From NCBI GenBank assembly GCA_944325345.1, contig CALUZV010000004.1, positions 93,922 through 157,921 of the forward strand: a stretch of DNA of 64,000 nt, read 5' to 3'. Each line of letters opens with the position of its first letter. Position 1 is the stretch's first letter. Below the pieces are notes generated by a model. The model was not told the origin of the DNA, did no database searches, and saw only the letters and a program-made list of their open reading frames with translations. This stretch comes from an uncultured Parabacteroides sp. GTDB lineage: Bacteria > Bacteroidota > Bacteroidia > Bacteroidales > Tannerellaceae. Shown here piece after piece: positions 24,749 through 33,891 of the stretch. Made by a program: the position numbers and the translations under genes.

Positions 24749-26095
24749 ATGAAAGAAGGCACGATATTGATTGTAGATGACAACAAGGCGATACTCACCG
24801 CCGTGCGTTTGCTGTTGAAAATGTACTTCGAAAAAGTCATCACCCTCTCGAAACCGACCGGCATCCCCGCCGCCCTGCGCGAGAACCGGGTGGACGTGGT
24901 TCTCCTCGACATGAACTTCAGCGCCGGCATCAACAACGGCAACGAAGGGCTGTTCTGGCTCTCGGAAATCAAGCGGACCGACAATAGCATCCAAGTGGTC
25001 CTCTTCACCGCCTACGCCGACATCGACCTCGCCGTGAAAGGCATCAAGGAAGGCGCGACGGACTTCGTGGTCAAGCCCTGGGAAAACCAGAAACTCGTGG
25101 AGACGCTGCAATCCGCCTACCGCCTGAAACAAGCCAGCGGGAATCCGGAGTCGCTCGAGACTTCGGGGACAACCGACAGCCGGATGTTCTGGGGAGACAG
25201 TCCGGCCATGACCCGCCTCCGCCAGTTGGTCGAGAAGGTCGCACGCACGGATGCCAACATCCTCATCACGGGCGAGAACGGGACGGGCAAGGAAATGCTC
25301 GCCCGCGAGATTCACCGCCTCTCCGGACGCAACCGGGGGCCGCTCGTTACGGTCGATATGGGTGCCCTGACGGAAACGCTCTTCGAAAGCGAGTTGTTCG
25401 GGCATGTCAAGGGGGCGTTTACTGACGCCCGCACGGATCGCGAAGGTAAATTCGAAGCGGCAAACGGCGGCAGCCTTTTCCTCGACGAAATCGGGAACCT
25501 GTCATACCATCTCCAGGCGAAGTTGCTCACGGCCCTGCAACGGCGGAGCATCGTCCGCGTAGGTAGCAACACGCCTATCCCGGTGAACATCCGCCTCATC
25601 GCGGCGACGAACCGGAATCTGGAGGAGATGGTGCAGCACGGCGAGTTCCGCGAGGATTTACTTTACCGCATCAACACCATCCATCTGGAAATCCCCCCGC
25701 TCCGCAAACGGACGGAAGACATCGGGCCGCTGAGCGAGTTGTTCATCAAGAAATACGCCTCGCTCTACGGGAAACCCGCCGTATCCCTGAGCGAAGAAGC
25801 CCTCGACCTCCTGAAGCGGCAACCGTGGATGGGCAACATCCGCGAGCTGGAGCATACGGTGGAGAAGGCGCTCATCATCAGCGAAGGGAAAACCCTGGAG
25901 GCCGACTGCTTCGACTTCCCGCAAGCCAAGGCCATCGAGACGCCGACAACGGAAATCACGACACTCGAGGCAATGGAGTACAAGCTGATAACCGAATCCA
26001 TGCAGCGCAACGACGCCAACCTCTCGCTGGTAGCTGCCGAGCTGGGTATCTCCCGGCAAACCCTGTACAACAAGCTGAAGAAGTATGGCATATAA
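24749..26095 (+). CDS. Sigma-54-dependent response regulator, NtrC/AtoC family
   Basis: 448 residues from ATG 24749. The receiver domain has acidic residues D10-D11 and phospho-acceptor D54 in VVLLDMNF. The AAA+ domain has Walker A GENGTGKE, the sigma-54 contact loop as GAFTDA (consensus GAFTGA, second Gly replaced by Asp) and Walker B GGSLFLDEIGN. The C-terminal Fis-type helix-turn-helix contains SLVAAELGISRQTLYNKLKKYGI. It activates sigma-54 promoters from upstream enhancers. It overlaps its histidine kinase gene by 11 bp. The only clear sigma-54 promoter I see in the window is at 5.46 kb, a candidate target. Confidence 0.93.
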   Translation: MKEGTILIVDDNKAILTAVRLLLKMYFEKVITLSKPTGIPAALRENRVDVVLLDMNFSAGINNGNEGLFWLSEIKRTDNSIQVVLFTAYADIDLAVKGIKEGATDFVVKPWENQKLVETLQSAYRLKQASGNPESLETSGTTDSRMFWGDSPAMTRLRQLVEKVARTDANILITGENGTGKEMLAREIHRLSGRNRGPLVTVDMGALTETLFESELFGHVKGAFTDARTDREGKFEAANGGSLFLDEIGNLSYHLQAKLLTALQRRSIVRVGSNTPIPVNIRLIAATNRNLEEMVQHGEFREDLLYRINTIHLEIPPLRKRTEDIGPLSELFIKKYASLYGKPAVSLSEEALDLLKRQPWMGNIRELEHTVEKALIISEGKTLEADCFDFPQAKAIETPTTEITTLEAMEYKLITESMQRNDANLSLVAAELGISRQTLYNKLKKYGI

Positions 26096-27404
26096 GTCGC
26101 TGGCACGGAGTTTCAACTTCCAAATCGCCTTGGTAGCCCTGAGCGGCGCGGTGATGGTGGGGACGATAGCCCTGGGCTGGTGGGGAGTCGCGCCGGTAGC
26201 TGCCATCGGGATAGTGTATGGGCTGGCAAGGATGAAGTTCCTTTATGTCCGGAACATGCGCAAACTCACCTTCATGCTCGACGCGATAGACAACAACGAC
26301 TACGCCTTCAAATACCGGACGACCGGACACAGCCAGCAAGACGAACTGGTAAACGAGACGCTGAACCGCATCACCCAGATTCTTTTCCAAGCAAAAGCCG
26401 ATGCCGTCCAGCGGGAAAAATACTACGAACTCATCCTGAACTCGGTCGGCACGGGCATCGTCGTCGTGGACGACCGGGGCAACGTCTATCAACACAACAA
26501 CGCCGCCCTGCACCTCCTCGGCCTCTCGATATTCACCCACGTAAACCAACTGGAGAAAATCGACGAGCGGCTGATGAGCACCATCAAGCATATCCAGCCG
26601 GGAGAAAAGCAGCAGGTCTCGTTCAGCAACGAACGGGGGGCCGTGCACCTCTCGCTCCGCGTCTCGGAGATGACCCTGCAAGACAAGCACGTCCGCATCA
26701 TCACCCTGAACGATATCAACAACGAGCTTGACGCCAAGGAGCTGGACTCGTGGATGCGCCTGACCCGCGTGCTGACCCACGAGATTATGAATTCCGTTAC
26801 CCCGATTACCTCGCTGAGCGACACGTTGCTCTCGATTCACGAAAACGTCAATCCGGAAATCCGGGACGGACTGGAAGTCATCAGCAGCACGGGGAAGAGC
26901 CTCATCGCGTTCGTCGAGTCGTATCGCAAATTCACCCACATCCCCACGCCGCAGCCGACGCTCTTCTATGTGCGCAAGCTGGCCGAGCGGACAGTCCGCC
27001 TCGCCGAGCACCAACTGGACTGTCCCAACATCCGATTAGATATCGACATCCAACCGGACGACCTCATCGTCTATGCCGACGAGAACCTCATCTCGCAAGT
27101 CATCCTGAACCTCCTGAAGAATGCCATGCAAGCCATCGGTCCGGAGAAACCCGACGGGCGAATCCTCTTCCGCGCCTACAGCAACGACGACGACTCGGTG
27201 GTGATGGAGGTAAGCAACAACGGCCCCGCCATTCCCCCCGAGGAAGCGGAGCATATCTTCGTCCCCTTCTTTACGACCAAGCAGGAAGGGAGCGGTATCG
27301 GCCTCTCCATCTCCCGGCAAATCATGCGGCTCTCGGGCGGCAGCCTGACGCTGAAGTCGAGCCAAGGGGAGATGGGGACGACTTTCGTTTTGACTTTCCG
27401 GTAA
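26085..27404 (+). CDS. Sensor histidine kinase, partner of the NtrC-family regulator
   Basis: 439 residues. Two close membrane helices (about residues 9-30 and 32-46) leave almost no periplasmic sensor, so sensing is probably membrane- or cytoplasm-based. A linker and PAS-like domain follow (about 110-215, IVVVDDRGNVYQHNNAALHL). The H-box is LTHEIMNSVTP with His232. The ATPase domain shows N-box NLLKNAMQA and G-box GSGIGLSISRQIM. An 11-bp overlap with the regulator gene indicates coupled translation and a cognate pair. Confidence 0.92.
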   Translation: MAYKSLARSFNFQIALVALSGAVMVGTIALGWWGVAPVAAIGIVYGLARMKFLYVRNMRKLTFMLDAIDNNDYAFKYRTTGHSQQDELVNETLNRITQILFQAKADAVQREKYYELILNSVGTGIVVVDDRGNVYQHNNAALHLLGLSIFTHVNQLEKIDERLMSTIKHIQPGEKQQVSFSNERGAVHLSLRVSEMTLQDKHVRIITLNDINNELDAKELDSWMRLTRVLTHEIMNSVTPITSLSDTLLSIHENVNPEIRDGLEVISSTGKSLIAFVESYRKFTHIPTPQPTLFYVRKLAERTVRLAEHQLDCPNIRLDIDIQPDDLIVYADENLISQVILNLLKNAMQAIGPEKPDGRILFRAYSNDDDSVVMEVSNNGPAIPPEEAEHIFVPFFTTKQEGSGIGLSISRQIMRLSGGSLTLKSSQGEMGTTFVLTFR

Positions 27405-27438
27405 ATACAGTATGATAGAATAAAGAATGTAGAATCGT

Positions 27439-28698
27439 ATGAAGCTATTTGAGAAACTGAAGCAAAGACACCAGCACCACTCGGGCGCCATCGAGCTGCT
27501 GAAGTATATCGGCCCCGGCCTGCTCGTAACCGTCGGCTTTATCGACCCCGGCAACTGGGCGACCAACCTCGCCGCCGGCTCGGAGTTCGGCTACGCCCTC
27601 CTGTGGGTCGTAACCTTCTCGTCCATCATGCTTATCATCATCCAGCACAACGTGGCGCACTTGGGTATCGTTACGGGTCTCTGCCTCTCCGAAGCCACCA
27701 ACAAGTATCTGCCCCGCAGCCTGAGCCGGCCCATCCTCGGCTCCGCGATGCTGGCCAGTATCTCGACCTCATTGGCGGAAATCCTCGGCGGGGCGATTGC
27801 CCTCCGGATGCTGTTCGGTCTGCCCATCAAGGCGGGGGCAGTCATCATCGTGCTCGTCTGCCTCGCCATGCTGCTGAGCAATACGTACAGCAAGATAGAG
27901 CGGTGGATTATCACGTTTGTCTCCATCATCGGCCTCTCGTTCCTCTACGAACTCTTCTTGGTTGATGCCGATTGGGGTGCGGCGGTCGAAGGCTGGATAA
28001 AGCCCACCTTCCCGGAGAACTCGCTGCTCATCGTCATGAGCGTGCTCGGGGCGGTCGTGATGCCGCACAATCTCTTCCTCCACTCCGAGGTCATCCAGAG
28101 CCGCGAGTGGAACCTCGAAGACGAGCAGGTGATTCAAAAACAGTTAAAATACGAGTTCTACGACACGCTCCTCTCGATGTTCATCGGCTGGGCCATCAAC
28201 TCCGCCATGATTATTCTTGCCGCCTCGACGTTTTTCCGCGAGAACATCCCGGTCGGCGAGCTCGACCAGGCGCAGCAGCTGCTCGTCCCCTTGGTGGGCA
28301 GCAACGCCGGGGCGATATTTGCCCTCGCCCTGCTGCTGGCCGGCGTCTCCTCGACCATCACGTCGGGCATTGCCGGGGCGTCCATCTTCGCCGGCTTCTA
28401 TGGCGAGTCGTATCACCACCGCGACCTGCATTCGCGCCTCGGCGTGCTCCTCTCCTACCTGCCCGCCCTGGTGCTCATCTTCGTGATAGGCGACCCGTTC
28501 GAGGGGTTAATCGTGTCGCAGATGGTGCTGAGCCTCCAGCTCCCGATCACTGTTTTCACGCAAGTCTTTTTAACATCTAACAAGCGCGTGATGGGAAAAT
28601 TCGCCAACAGCCGCTCGACGACCGTCCTGCTCCTCGTGCTGGGAAGTATCGTTACCATCCTGAATCTCTTCCTGTTAGTAGAACTTATTATCGGCTAA
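27439..28698 (+). CDS. mntH: Nramp-family divalent metal transporter
   Basis: A 419-residue, 11-helix importer of Mn2+/Fe2+ driven by protons. The metal-binding signatures are intact: DPGNW in helix 1 (GFIDPGNWATNLAAG, about residue 35) and MPHN in helix 6 (GAVVMPHNLFLHSEV). It starts 34 bp after the kinase gene on the same strand, so readthrough from the two-component operon is likely, though metal sensing by that pair is not shown. No metalloregulator box (MntR/Fur-like) was recognised in the short gap. Confidence 0.93.
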   Translation: MKLFEKLKQRHQHHSGAIELLKYIGPGLLVTVGFIDPGNWATNLAAGSEFGYALLWVVTFSSIMLIIIQHNVAHLGIVTGLCLSEATNKYLPRSLSRPILGSAMLASISTSLAEILGGAIALRMLFGLPIKAGAVIIVLVCLAMLLSNTYSKIERWIITFVSIIGLSFLYELFLVDADWGAAVEGWIKPTFPENSLLIVMSVLGAVVMPHNLFLHSEVIQSREWNLEDEQVIQKQLKYEFYDTLLSMFIGWAINSAMIILAASTFFRENIPVGELDQAQQLLVPLVGSNAGAIFALALLLAGVSSTITSGIAGASIFAGFYGESYHHRDLHSRLGVLLSYLPALVLIFVIGDPFEGLIVSQMVLSLQLPITVFTQVFLTSNKRVMGKFANSRSTTVLLLVLGSIVTILNLFLLVELIIG

Positions 28699-28770
28699 TG
28701 ATAGTCCCCGTCCAACAGGCTACTCCGATTTTTCATCCGATGAAAAGCCCTAAACACCCGGGCGAATAGG

Positions 28771-28939
28771 ACTTATCAGTTAATGAGTGTTATAGACCCA
28801 CGGGAGAAAAGCATTTATCAGTTAGTGAGTGTTAAAGGAATCCCAGGTATCTAGGACTTATCACTTAATGAGCGTTAAAGGCCCTCCGGTGAAAAGCATT
28901 TATCACTTAATGAGTGTTAAAGGAATCCCGGCGGACAGG
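28771..28939. repeat. Tandem repeat, four 42-43-bp units
   Basis: ACTTATCAGTTAATGAGTGTT and variants start at 28771, 28813, 28856 and 28898. Units alternate between an AGG-ACTTATC and an AAAAGC-ATTTATC left flank, so there is a higher-order 85-bp repeat. Hairpins are weaker than in the other arrays (CACT-TAATG-AGTG in the last two). The array lies between mntH and the converging polysaccharide operon. The rest of the 347-bp gap holds only the minus-strand terminator. Confidence 0.85.
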
Positions 28940-28984
28940 GCTACTCTTCGGGAGAAAAATCCGAAATATCGGGAGGAAAAGCAT

Positions 28985-29015
28985 AAAAAAGGCTGCCCGG
29001 AATCCCGGACAGCCT
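28985..29015 (-). terminator. Rho-independent terminator of the polysaccharide export operon
   Basis: A 10-bp stem with one mismatch (28991-29000 with 29005-29014, loop AATC) is followed on the minus strand by T6. It lies 31 bp past the stop of the phosphatase gene. Confidence 0.8.
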
Positions 29016-29045
29016 CATAGGATAATTGCGCAAAACAGTCTCCAT

Positions 29046-29768
29046 TTAGAGATCATTATTGTTTCCCAACAATATCTTCAGCTTATCAAGTTGTTTCTTT
29101 GTCAATTTCAGATGGCGGAGCGAACCCTCATAGACACTGCGGCGGTGGTAGTCGGAACCGACAAACTTATAATACCCTTCGTCGAGCATCCGATGCGCCT
29201 TCTCGTAGGGCAACTGGCCGTAAGTCCCGACGAGCGACATCAGATTGAGCTGAAACTCGATGCCGTGCTCGCGGAGGCGGTCGTAATCGCCCTCCTCCAT
29301 ATACATATACCGCTCGACGTGGGCAAGGACAGGTTGAAGTCCCTCGGCCTGTAATTCGTAGAGCGTCTGTTCCATATCGTAAGGAGCCGAGAGGTACGAG
29401 GTCTCGACCAAGACGCGGTCGCGCCCGAGCGTCAGCAGCCCCTCCTTGCGCCGCGAGGCAAAACCATTGTCCAACATATATTCCGCCGCGAGATGGAACT
29501 CGATAGGCGTCTCCACCTGCCCACGGAACCAATCCAGACGCTCGCGGAGATAGGCGGGAGTGTTGTCCACCATATCCTCCATAATGTGCGGCGTGAGGAA
29601 AATGCGGCGAACCCCAAGCGACTCCATGAAGTCGAGCGCACGGTGCGCCTCTTCCAGATTCGCCACGCCGTCATCGACACCCGGCAGGAGGTGGCAATGC
29701 ACGTCCGTCATGCCGGCAAGTATGCCCGACTCAAGGATATTCTTCTTAGGATTCAGGAATGAAAACAT
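29046..29768 (-). CDS. CpsB/CapC-type tyrosine-protein phosphatase (PHP fold)
   Basis: 240 residues. The N-terminal metal site DVHCHLLPGVDDGV, later FLTPHIMEDM and VLAHVERY, and a C-terminal GSDYHRR are the PHP-superfamily ligands of CpsB/YwqE-like manganese-dependent phosphatases that dephosphorylate bacterial tyrosine kinases. It is the last gene of a three-gene minus-strand operon and lies 2 bp after the kinase/co-polymerase gene, the expected partner. It should reset the phosphorylation state that controls polysaccharide chain length and export. Confidence 0.9.
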   Translation of the reverse strand: MFSFLNPKKNILESGILAGMTDVHCHLLPGVDDGVANLEEAHRALDFMESLGVRRIFLTPHIMEDMVDNTPAYLRERLDWFRGQVETPIEFHLAAEYMLDNGFASRRKEGLLTLGRDRVLVETSYLSAPYDMEQTLYELQAEGLQPVLAHVERYMYMEEGDYDRLREHGIEFQLNLMSLVGTYGQLPYEKAHRMLDEGYYKFVGSDYHRRSVYEGSLRHLKLTKKQLDKLKILLGNNNDL

Positions 29769-29770
29769 AA

Positions 29771-32173
29771 TTAAGCCTCTTCTTTCTTCTTTTTCTTATC
29801 ATCGTTGCCATAACCGTACCCGTAGCCATACCCATAGCCGTAACCATAGCCATAACCGATACGCTTATGCTCGATACCATTCAGGACGATAGCCAAATTC
29901 TTGAACTGTCCGCTCTGGTAGAGACGTTCCAACTCCGGCAGCTGGCGGCGGTCCAAGATACCGGCGCGGACGACGTAGATAGTCAAGTCGGCAACGCGGT
30001 TTACAATCGGAGCATCGGCCACCACGCCCGCAGGGACATTATCCACGATGATATAATCGTAACGCTCGCGGAGTTCGGCGAACATCTGGTCCAAACGGTC
30101 GCTCAGCAACAACTCAGCCGGGTTGGGCGGAACCGGACCGGCCTGAATCATATCGAGACCTTCAACCAACTGGTCTTTCAAGATAATCTCGTCGATGGAA
30201 GCAACCTTATCCGAGAGGTAGTTCGTTGCACCCTTAGCCTTCGTATGGGTATGACCGGAAAGCGTACCCTTGCGAATATCCAAATCGACGAGGACGACGC
30301 GCTTCTTCATCAAGACAAGGCTGGCAGCCAAGTTCGAGGAGACGAATGTCTTTCCGGCACCCGGATTCATGGAGGTGAACATCACGACCTTCATATCCTT
30401 GGCACGGACACGCATGAAGTCCATGTTGGTGCGGATGATACGGAAAGCCTCGGAGACGGCATCGCGGCTGCCGCTGCGAACCACCACCTTGCTCTTCTCC
30501 TTCTTGTCCTGAGCCGGAATCTCGCCCAAGAACGGGATGGTCGTCGCATCCTGAATTTCCTTCTTCGTATGTACCTTCGTATCCATACTCCATATCAACC
30601 AGATAACACCGGCCGGGATAGCACAACCCAAGATAAAGGCGGCGGCCAGAACGATGATTGACTTGGGAGAAACCGGGTCCACGCTACCCGTAGCCGGGTC
30701 GAGGATACGCGTATTACTTTCCGTGATAGCTTGTGAGAGGGCGTTCTCTTCACGCTTGTTCAACAAATAGAGGTAAAGTTCCTCTTTGATTTTCTGCTGA
30801 CGCTCGACGGAGAGGACGTGCTTCTGCTGGGAAGGAACCGCTTCGATACGCTTCGTCAGCTGCTCTTCCTGGGCACGGACATTGCGAATCTTGATTTCCA
30901 AACCCACAATCAGGTTGTCGATAGAACGGATGATGGTCTGCTTCATCGCACTCAGCGAATTGTTCAAATCCATCACGACCGGGTTCTTGTTACTACTGTT
31001 GCTGATGAGCTTGTCGCGCTTCAACAAGGTCTCGTTGTATTCGGCAATCTGTTGTTCGACGCCGGCATCCGATATACCTGTGTTGGCAGGAATCAAGTCG
31101 GCGGCCTTCTGCGGGTCGTTCAGATATTCCTGGATATAGCGGGCAAGGCTCAACTGGTTTTCGAGGCTAAGCCCTTCCTTCTGATACATACTTGTGTTCT
31201 CCAAATACATACCCGTTTCAGAGGTAATATCGGTCAATTGGTTGGCCCGCTTAAACTCTTCGATGCTGGCATCCACGCTACCCAATTCCTTCTCGATAAT
31301 CACCAAACGGTCGGCGATGAAGTTAGAGGTATTGACCGTAACGCGGTTCTTGTCGTTGATAGCATCCTCGTTATAGACAGAAATCAACGTATTCAAGACA
31401 TCTTCCGTACGGGAGATGGAGACATCCTGCAAAGTCAGGTTGATGATGGTTGCCGTCTTGGAAGCCAAGGCAGACTGCAAATCGGCCTGGTATTTCTCGA
31501 CCACCTTCGCCATGTTAGACTTCCGCACCTTTATCGCTTCGTTATAATATAAATCGGTATAATATAAGCTCGGGACAACCACCATGCGGCCGATAGGCGT
31601 ATTGACGGTATCGTTCAAAGCGACTTTTTGCACCTCGTCATATTCTACTTCATCCCCTTCTTCATCCAATGCGACGAAATCCGACAACTGGACTTCCTTA
31701 TCCGAAAGCGGCGTTACCTTGAAAGAGAACGACTGGGCTTCTTCGACATCAGGGAAAGAAAGCACGACCGGCGACTCGCGATACAACTCGACCGTCCGCA
31801 ACCCCTCTTTAATGGTATAGCTGACATCCAGATGCAAACGCTGAGCCACGATATGCATCAGACGGTAAGCCTTGAAAACAATCACCTCGTTATCGACATT
31901 CCGCTGCACGCCGAACATATCCAAATCCGCAAAGCCGTAGGCATTCGCCATGCCAGCCCCGCCTTTCTGCTCATCCTTTATTAATATAGAAGCCGTACGG
32001 GTATAAACCTTCGGCGCCCAAAGCAGATAGAGGCACGCCAAACCCAAGCAGGCGACGATAGACAAAGCGAACCACTTCCAATTTGCCTTCAAGACTAAAT
32101 AGAGGTCCCAAAGATTCAATACGTTCTCTTCGTCTTGCTGTTGTTGTGTATTGTTTATCTGATTATTCTCCAT
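29771..32173 (-). CDS. Wzc-like polysaccharide co-polymerase and tyrosine kinase
   Basis: An 800-residue inner-membrane protein. A Wzz domain with first helix about residues 34-53, a coiled periplasmic region, and a second helix near 505-530 are followed by a BY-kinase domain. This contains Walker A NPGAGKT, Walker A' VVLVDLDIRKG and Walker B YDYIIVDNVP. The C-terminal tail contains eight alternating Gly-Tyr repeats followed by an acidic/basic end (NDDKKKKKEEA); such tyrosine clusters are the autophosphorylation sites of this family. It works with the Wza-like exporter upstream and the CpsB-like phosphatase downstream. No glycosyltransferases or polymerase lie nearby. Confidence 0.92.
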   Translation of the reverse strand: MENNQINNTQQQQDEENVLNLWDLYLVLKANWKWFALSIVACLGLACLYLLWAPKVYTRTASILIKDEQKGGAGMANAYGFADLDMFGVQRNVDNEVIVFKAYRLMHIVAQRLHLDVSYTIKEGLRTVELYRESPVVLSFPDVEEAQSFSFKVTPLSDKEVQLSDFVALDEEGDEVEYDEVQKVALNDTVNTPIGRMVVVPSLYYTDLYYNEAIKVRKSNMAKVVEKYQADLQSALASKTATIINLTLQDVSISRTEDVLNTLISVYNEDAINDKNRVTVNTSNFIADRLVIIEKELGSVDASIEEFKRANQLTDITSETGMYLENTSMYQKEGLSLENQLSLARYIQEYLNDPQKAADLIPANTGISDAGVEQQIAEYNETLLKRDKLISNSSNKNPVVMDLNNSLSAMKQTIIRSIDNLIVGLEIKIRNVRAQEEQLTKRIEAVPSQQKHVLSVERQQKIKEELYLYLLNKREENALSQAITESNTRILDPATGSVDPVSPKSIIVLAAAFILGCAIPAGVIWLIWSMDTKVHTKKEIQDATTIPFLGEIPAQDKKEKSKVVVRSGSRDAVSEAFRIIRTNMDFMRVRAKDMKVVMFTSMNPGAGKTFVSSNLAASLVLMKKRVVLVDLDIRKGTLSGHTHTKAKGATNYLSDKVASIDEIILKDQLVEGLDMIQAGPVPPNPAELLLSDRLDQMFAELRERYDYIIVDNVPAGVVADAPIVNRVADLTIYVVRAGILDRRQLPELERLYQSGQFKNLAIVLNGIEHKRIGYGYGYGYGYGYGYGYGNDDKKKKKEEA

Positions 32174-32190
32174 ATTCTCTTTTCACTCTC

Positions 32191-32982
32191 TTATTTAGTT
32201 GCAGTTACAATCAAAGAAGAAATTGTTGCCAAAATGGATACGGCAGAGAGCCATACGCTCATTGACGTATTGGAGTTGATTTCACGCTGTCCTGCTTTCG
32301 CCTTGTTAGGCTCTACGTAAACAATATCGTTTTGCTGCAAATAATAGCATGGGGAAAGGAATATATCAGAAGAGCGTAAATCATGGAAAAGGATGGTTCG
32401 TTTGCCGTCAGTCTCACGAATAACAGCCACGCGGTCGCGACGTCCGTAGATGGTCAAGTCGCCTGCCATACTCAACGCTTCCAACAACGTAATGCGGTCG
32501 CTATTGATAGTAAATGAACCCGGACGGGACACTTCGCCCATGACAGAAACCTTGAAGTTCAGGAACTGCACCGTAACGATCGGGTCTTTTATCAAATCTT
32601 CATCTATCAGTTTTTGCTTTATCAGTTCAGTCAGTTCCAGACGGGTCAGACCGGCTACCTGCAACTTGCCAAGGATTGGAAAATCAATTTCCCCGTTCTT
32701 ATCCACCAGATAGCCCAAGACACGCTGCTGCGGCGTATTCTGCGTTCCTATCTGGTAAGTTACCACCGGCATATTGAAAGGCAATGCCAACTCGGGGTCC
32801 TTACTATTTACCATAATTGCTAATAAATCATCAACGTGGATGTGCATCTCGAACTGTTGCGCAATCTCCTGCTGTTTCAAGGGTATTACATCTTGCAGGT
32901 ACACTACTTTCTTCGTAGAATTACAGGAAGTGCAAAAGACAACCAGTCCTACCAGCATAAGTTTGACCAACTTTCCAATCAT
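32191..32982 (-). CDS. Wza-like polysaccharide export lipoprotein
   Basis: 263 residues with a lipoprotein signal (VGLVVFCTSCNSTKK; Cys about residue 20). A polysaccharide biosynthesis/export (PES) domain follows near residues 45-125 (QFEMHIHVDDLLAIMVNS), then SLBB-type domains (VTVQFLNFKVSVMGEVSRPG). A C-terminal hydrophobic segment near 240-258 fits the alpha-helical outer-membrane pore of Wza-type proteins. It is the first gene of the operon, 17 bp before the co-polymerase. It exports capsule or exopolysaccharide across the outer membrane. Confidence 0.9.
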   Translation of the reverse strand: MIGKLVKLMLVGLVVFCTSCNSTKKVVYLQDVIPLKQQEIAQQFEMHIHVDDLLAIMVNSKDPELALPFNMPVVTYQIGTQNTPQQRVLGYLVDKNGEIDFPILGKLQVAGLTRLELTELIKQKLIDEDLIKDPIVTVQFLNFKVSVMGEVSRPGSFTINSDRITLLEALSMAGDLTIYGRRDRVAVIRETDGKRTILFHDLRSSDIFLSPCYYLQQNDIVYVEPNKAKAGQREINSNTSMSVWLSAVSILATISSLIVTATK

Positions 32983-33053
32983 AATCTCTGCTTCTTTTAG
33001 TATTAATTCTTGTTCTATATCAAAAATAGTAGTCGTGTTTGAAAAGACGGGGG

Positions 33054-33061
33054 CAAAGATA
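33054..33061 (-). promoter_or_regulatory. -7 promoter element of the polysaccharide operon
   Basis: On the minus strand TATCTTTG (plus strand CAAAGATA) lies 72 bp before the Wza-like start codon. No convincing -33 element is seen at 19-20 bp. Confidence 0.5.
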
Positions 33062-33102
33062 CAAAAATATTATTTGAAAAAGTGCCTTACTCCCTATCCT
33101 TT

Positions 33103-33858
33103 TTATTTTTCGTTCCGCAAAGCTATCTCGTAGCTGACCGTCCCTATCCATTCGTGCCCCAACGAATACCACTCGTCCAGCAGCGTCAGGTCGGGAACCC
33201 AACTCTCCCACCGGCTTATCGGCTCGTAAAAGCGGTCGGTCGAGTGGTAATCGGGATTCATGCCGGCGGCACGGAAGCAATCCAAACTCCGGCGCATGTG
33301 GACGGCGGAAGTTATCAAAAGGAAAGGTTCCGTCTTCAAGTCCGGGAGCATTTGCAGTGTATAGATGGCGTTCTCGTCCGTGTTCAGCGCTTTCTTCTCA
33401 ATCAAGATATCCGTAGCCGGGATGTCCAAGTAACTCATCTGGCGGATAAAGGTCTGGGCATTACCATAGTCCGGATGCGTCGTCCCGTCGCTCGCTATCA
33501 CTATCTTGCGGATACGCCCTGCCTTGTACAACTGGATAGCTTCCCATAGACGGTCGGCGGAACGATTAAAGTCCAACTGGTCTGATTCCGGATTGTATCC
33601 CCCAAAGCCTCCCAGCACCACGCCGTAGGTATAGACCTGCCCCGCCTTCATCGACGACAGCGTGTCCCGTGTCCACCATCGCTCGGCAGCTTCATACACG
33701 AAGTTGTTCGTAAACAACAGGAACAGGAACAAAACACTGAGCAGGCACACACGCTTCACCTTCCGACTTTCAACGAAAACGGCAATAAGCAACAGCCCGA
33801 CTAGATAAATAACCGGGCTGGCAAGCATGGCGGCAAAACGGGAAAGGATGTAGAACAC
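33103..33858 (-). CDS. YdcF/SanA-like DUF218 membrane protein
   Basis: 251 residues with two N-terminal membrane helices (about 8-28 and 36-52) and a DUF218 domain: YGVVLGGFGGYNPES near residue 80, IVIASDGT near 125, and later LLITSAVHMRRSL near 180 with the conserved Ser/His-bearing motif. Relatives (ElyC, SanA, YdcF) affect envelope and peptidoglycan-precursor homeostasis; the exact reaction is unknown. It lies 33 bp after panB on the same strand, with only a weak inverted repeat between, so may be co-transcribed with it. Confidence 0.8.
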   Translation of the reverse strand: MFYILSRFAAMLASPVIYLVGLLLIAVFVESRKVKRVCLLSVLFLFLLFTNNFVYEAAERWWTRDTLSSMKAGQVYTYGVVLGGFGGYNPESDQLDFNRSADRLWEAIQLYKAGRIRKIVIASDGTTHPDYGNAQTFIRQMSYLDIPATDILIEKKALNTDENAIYTLQMLPDLKTEPFLLITSAVHMRRSLDCFRAAGMNPDYHSTDRFYEPISRWESWVPDLTLLDEWYSLGHEWIGTVSYEIALRNEK

Positions 33859-33891
33859 TGAGGGAGTTATGAGTTATAATTCATAATTCTT

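Noticed and set aside
24405..24780. Two overlapping plus-strand frames encoding 14-residue repeats
   Set aside because: Same explanation: hairpin array with 42-bp unit; neither frame has a signal peptide or independent start site.
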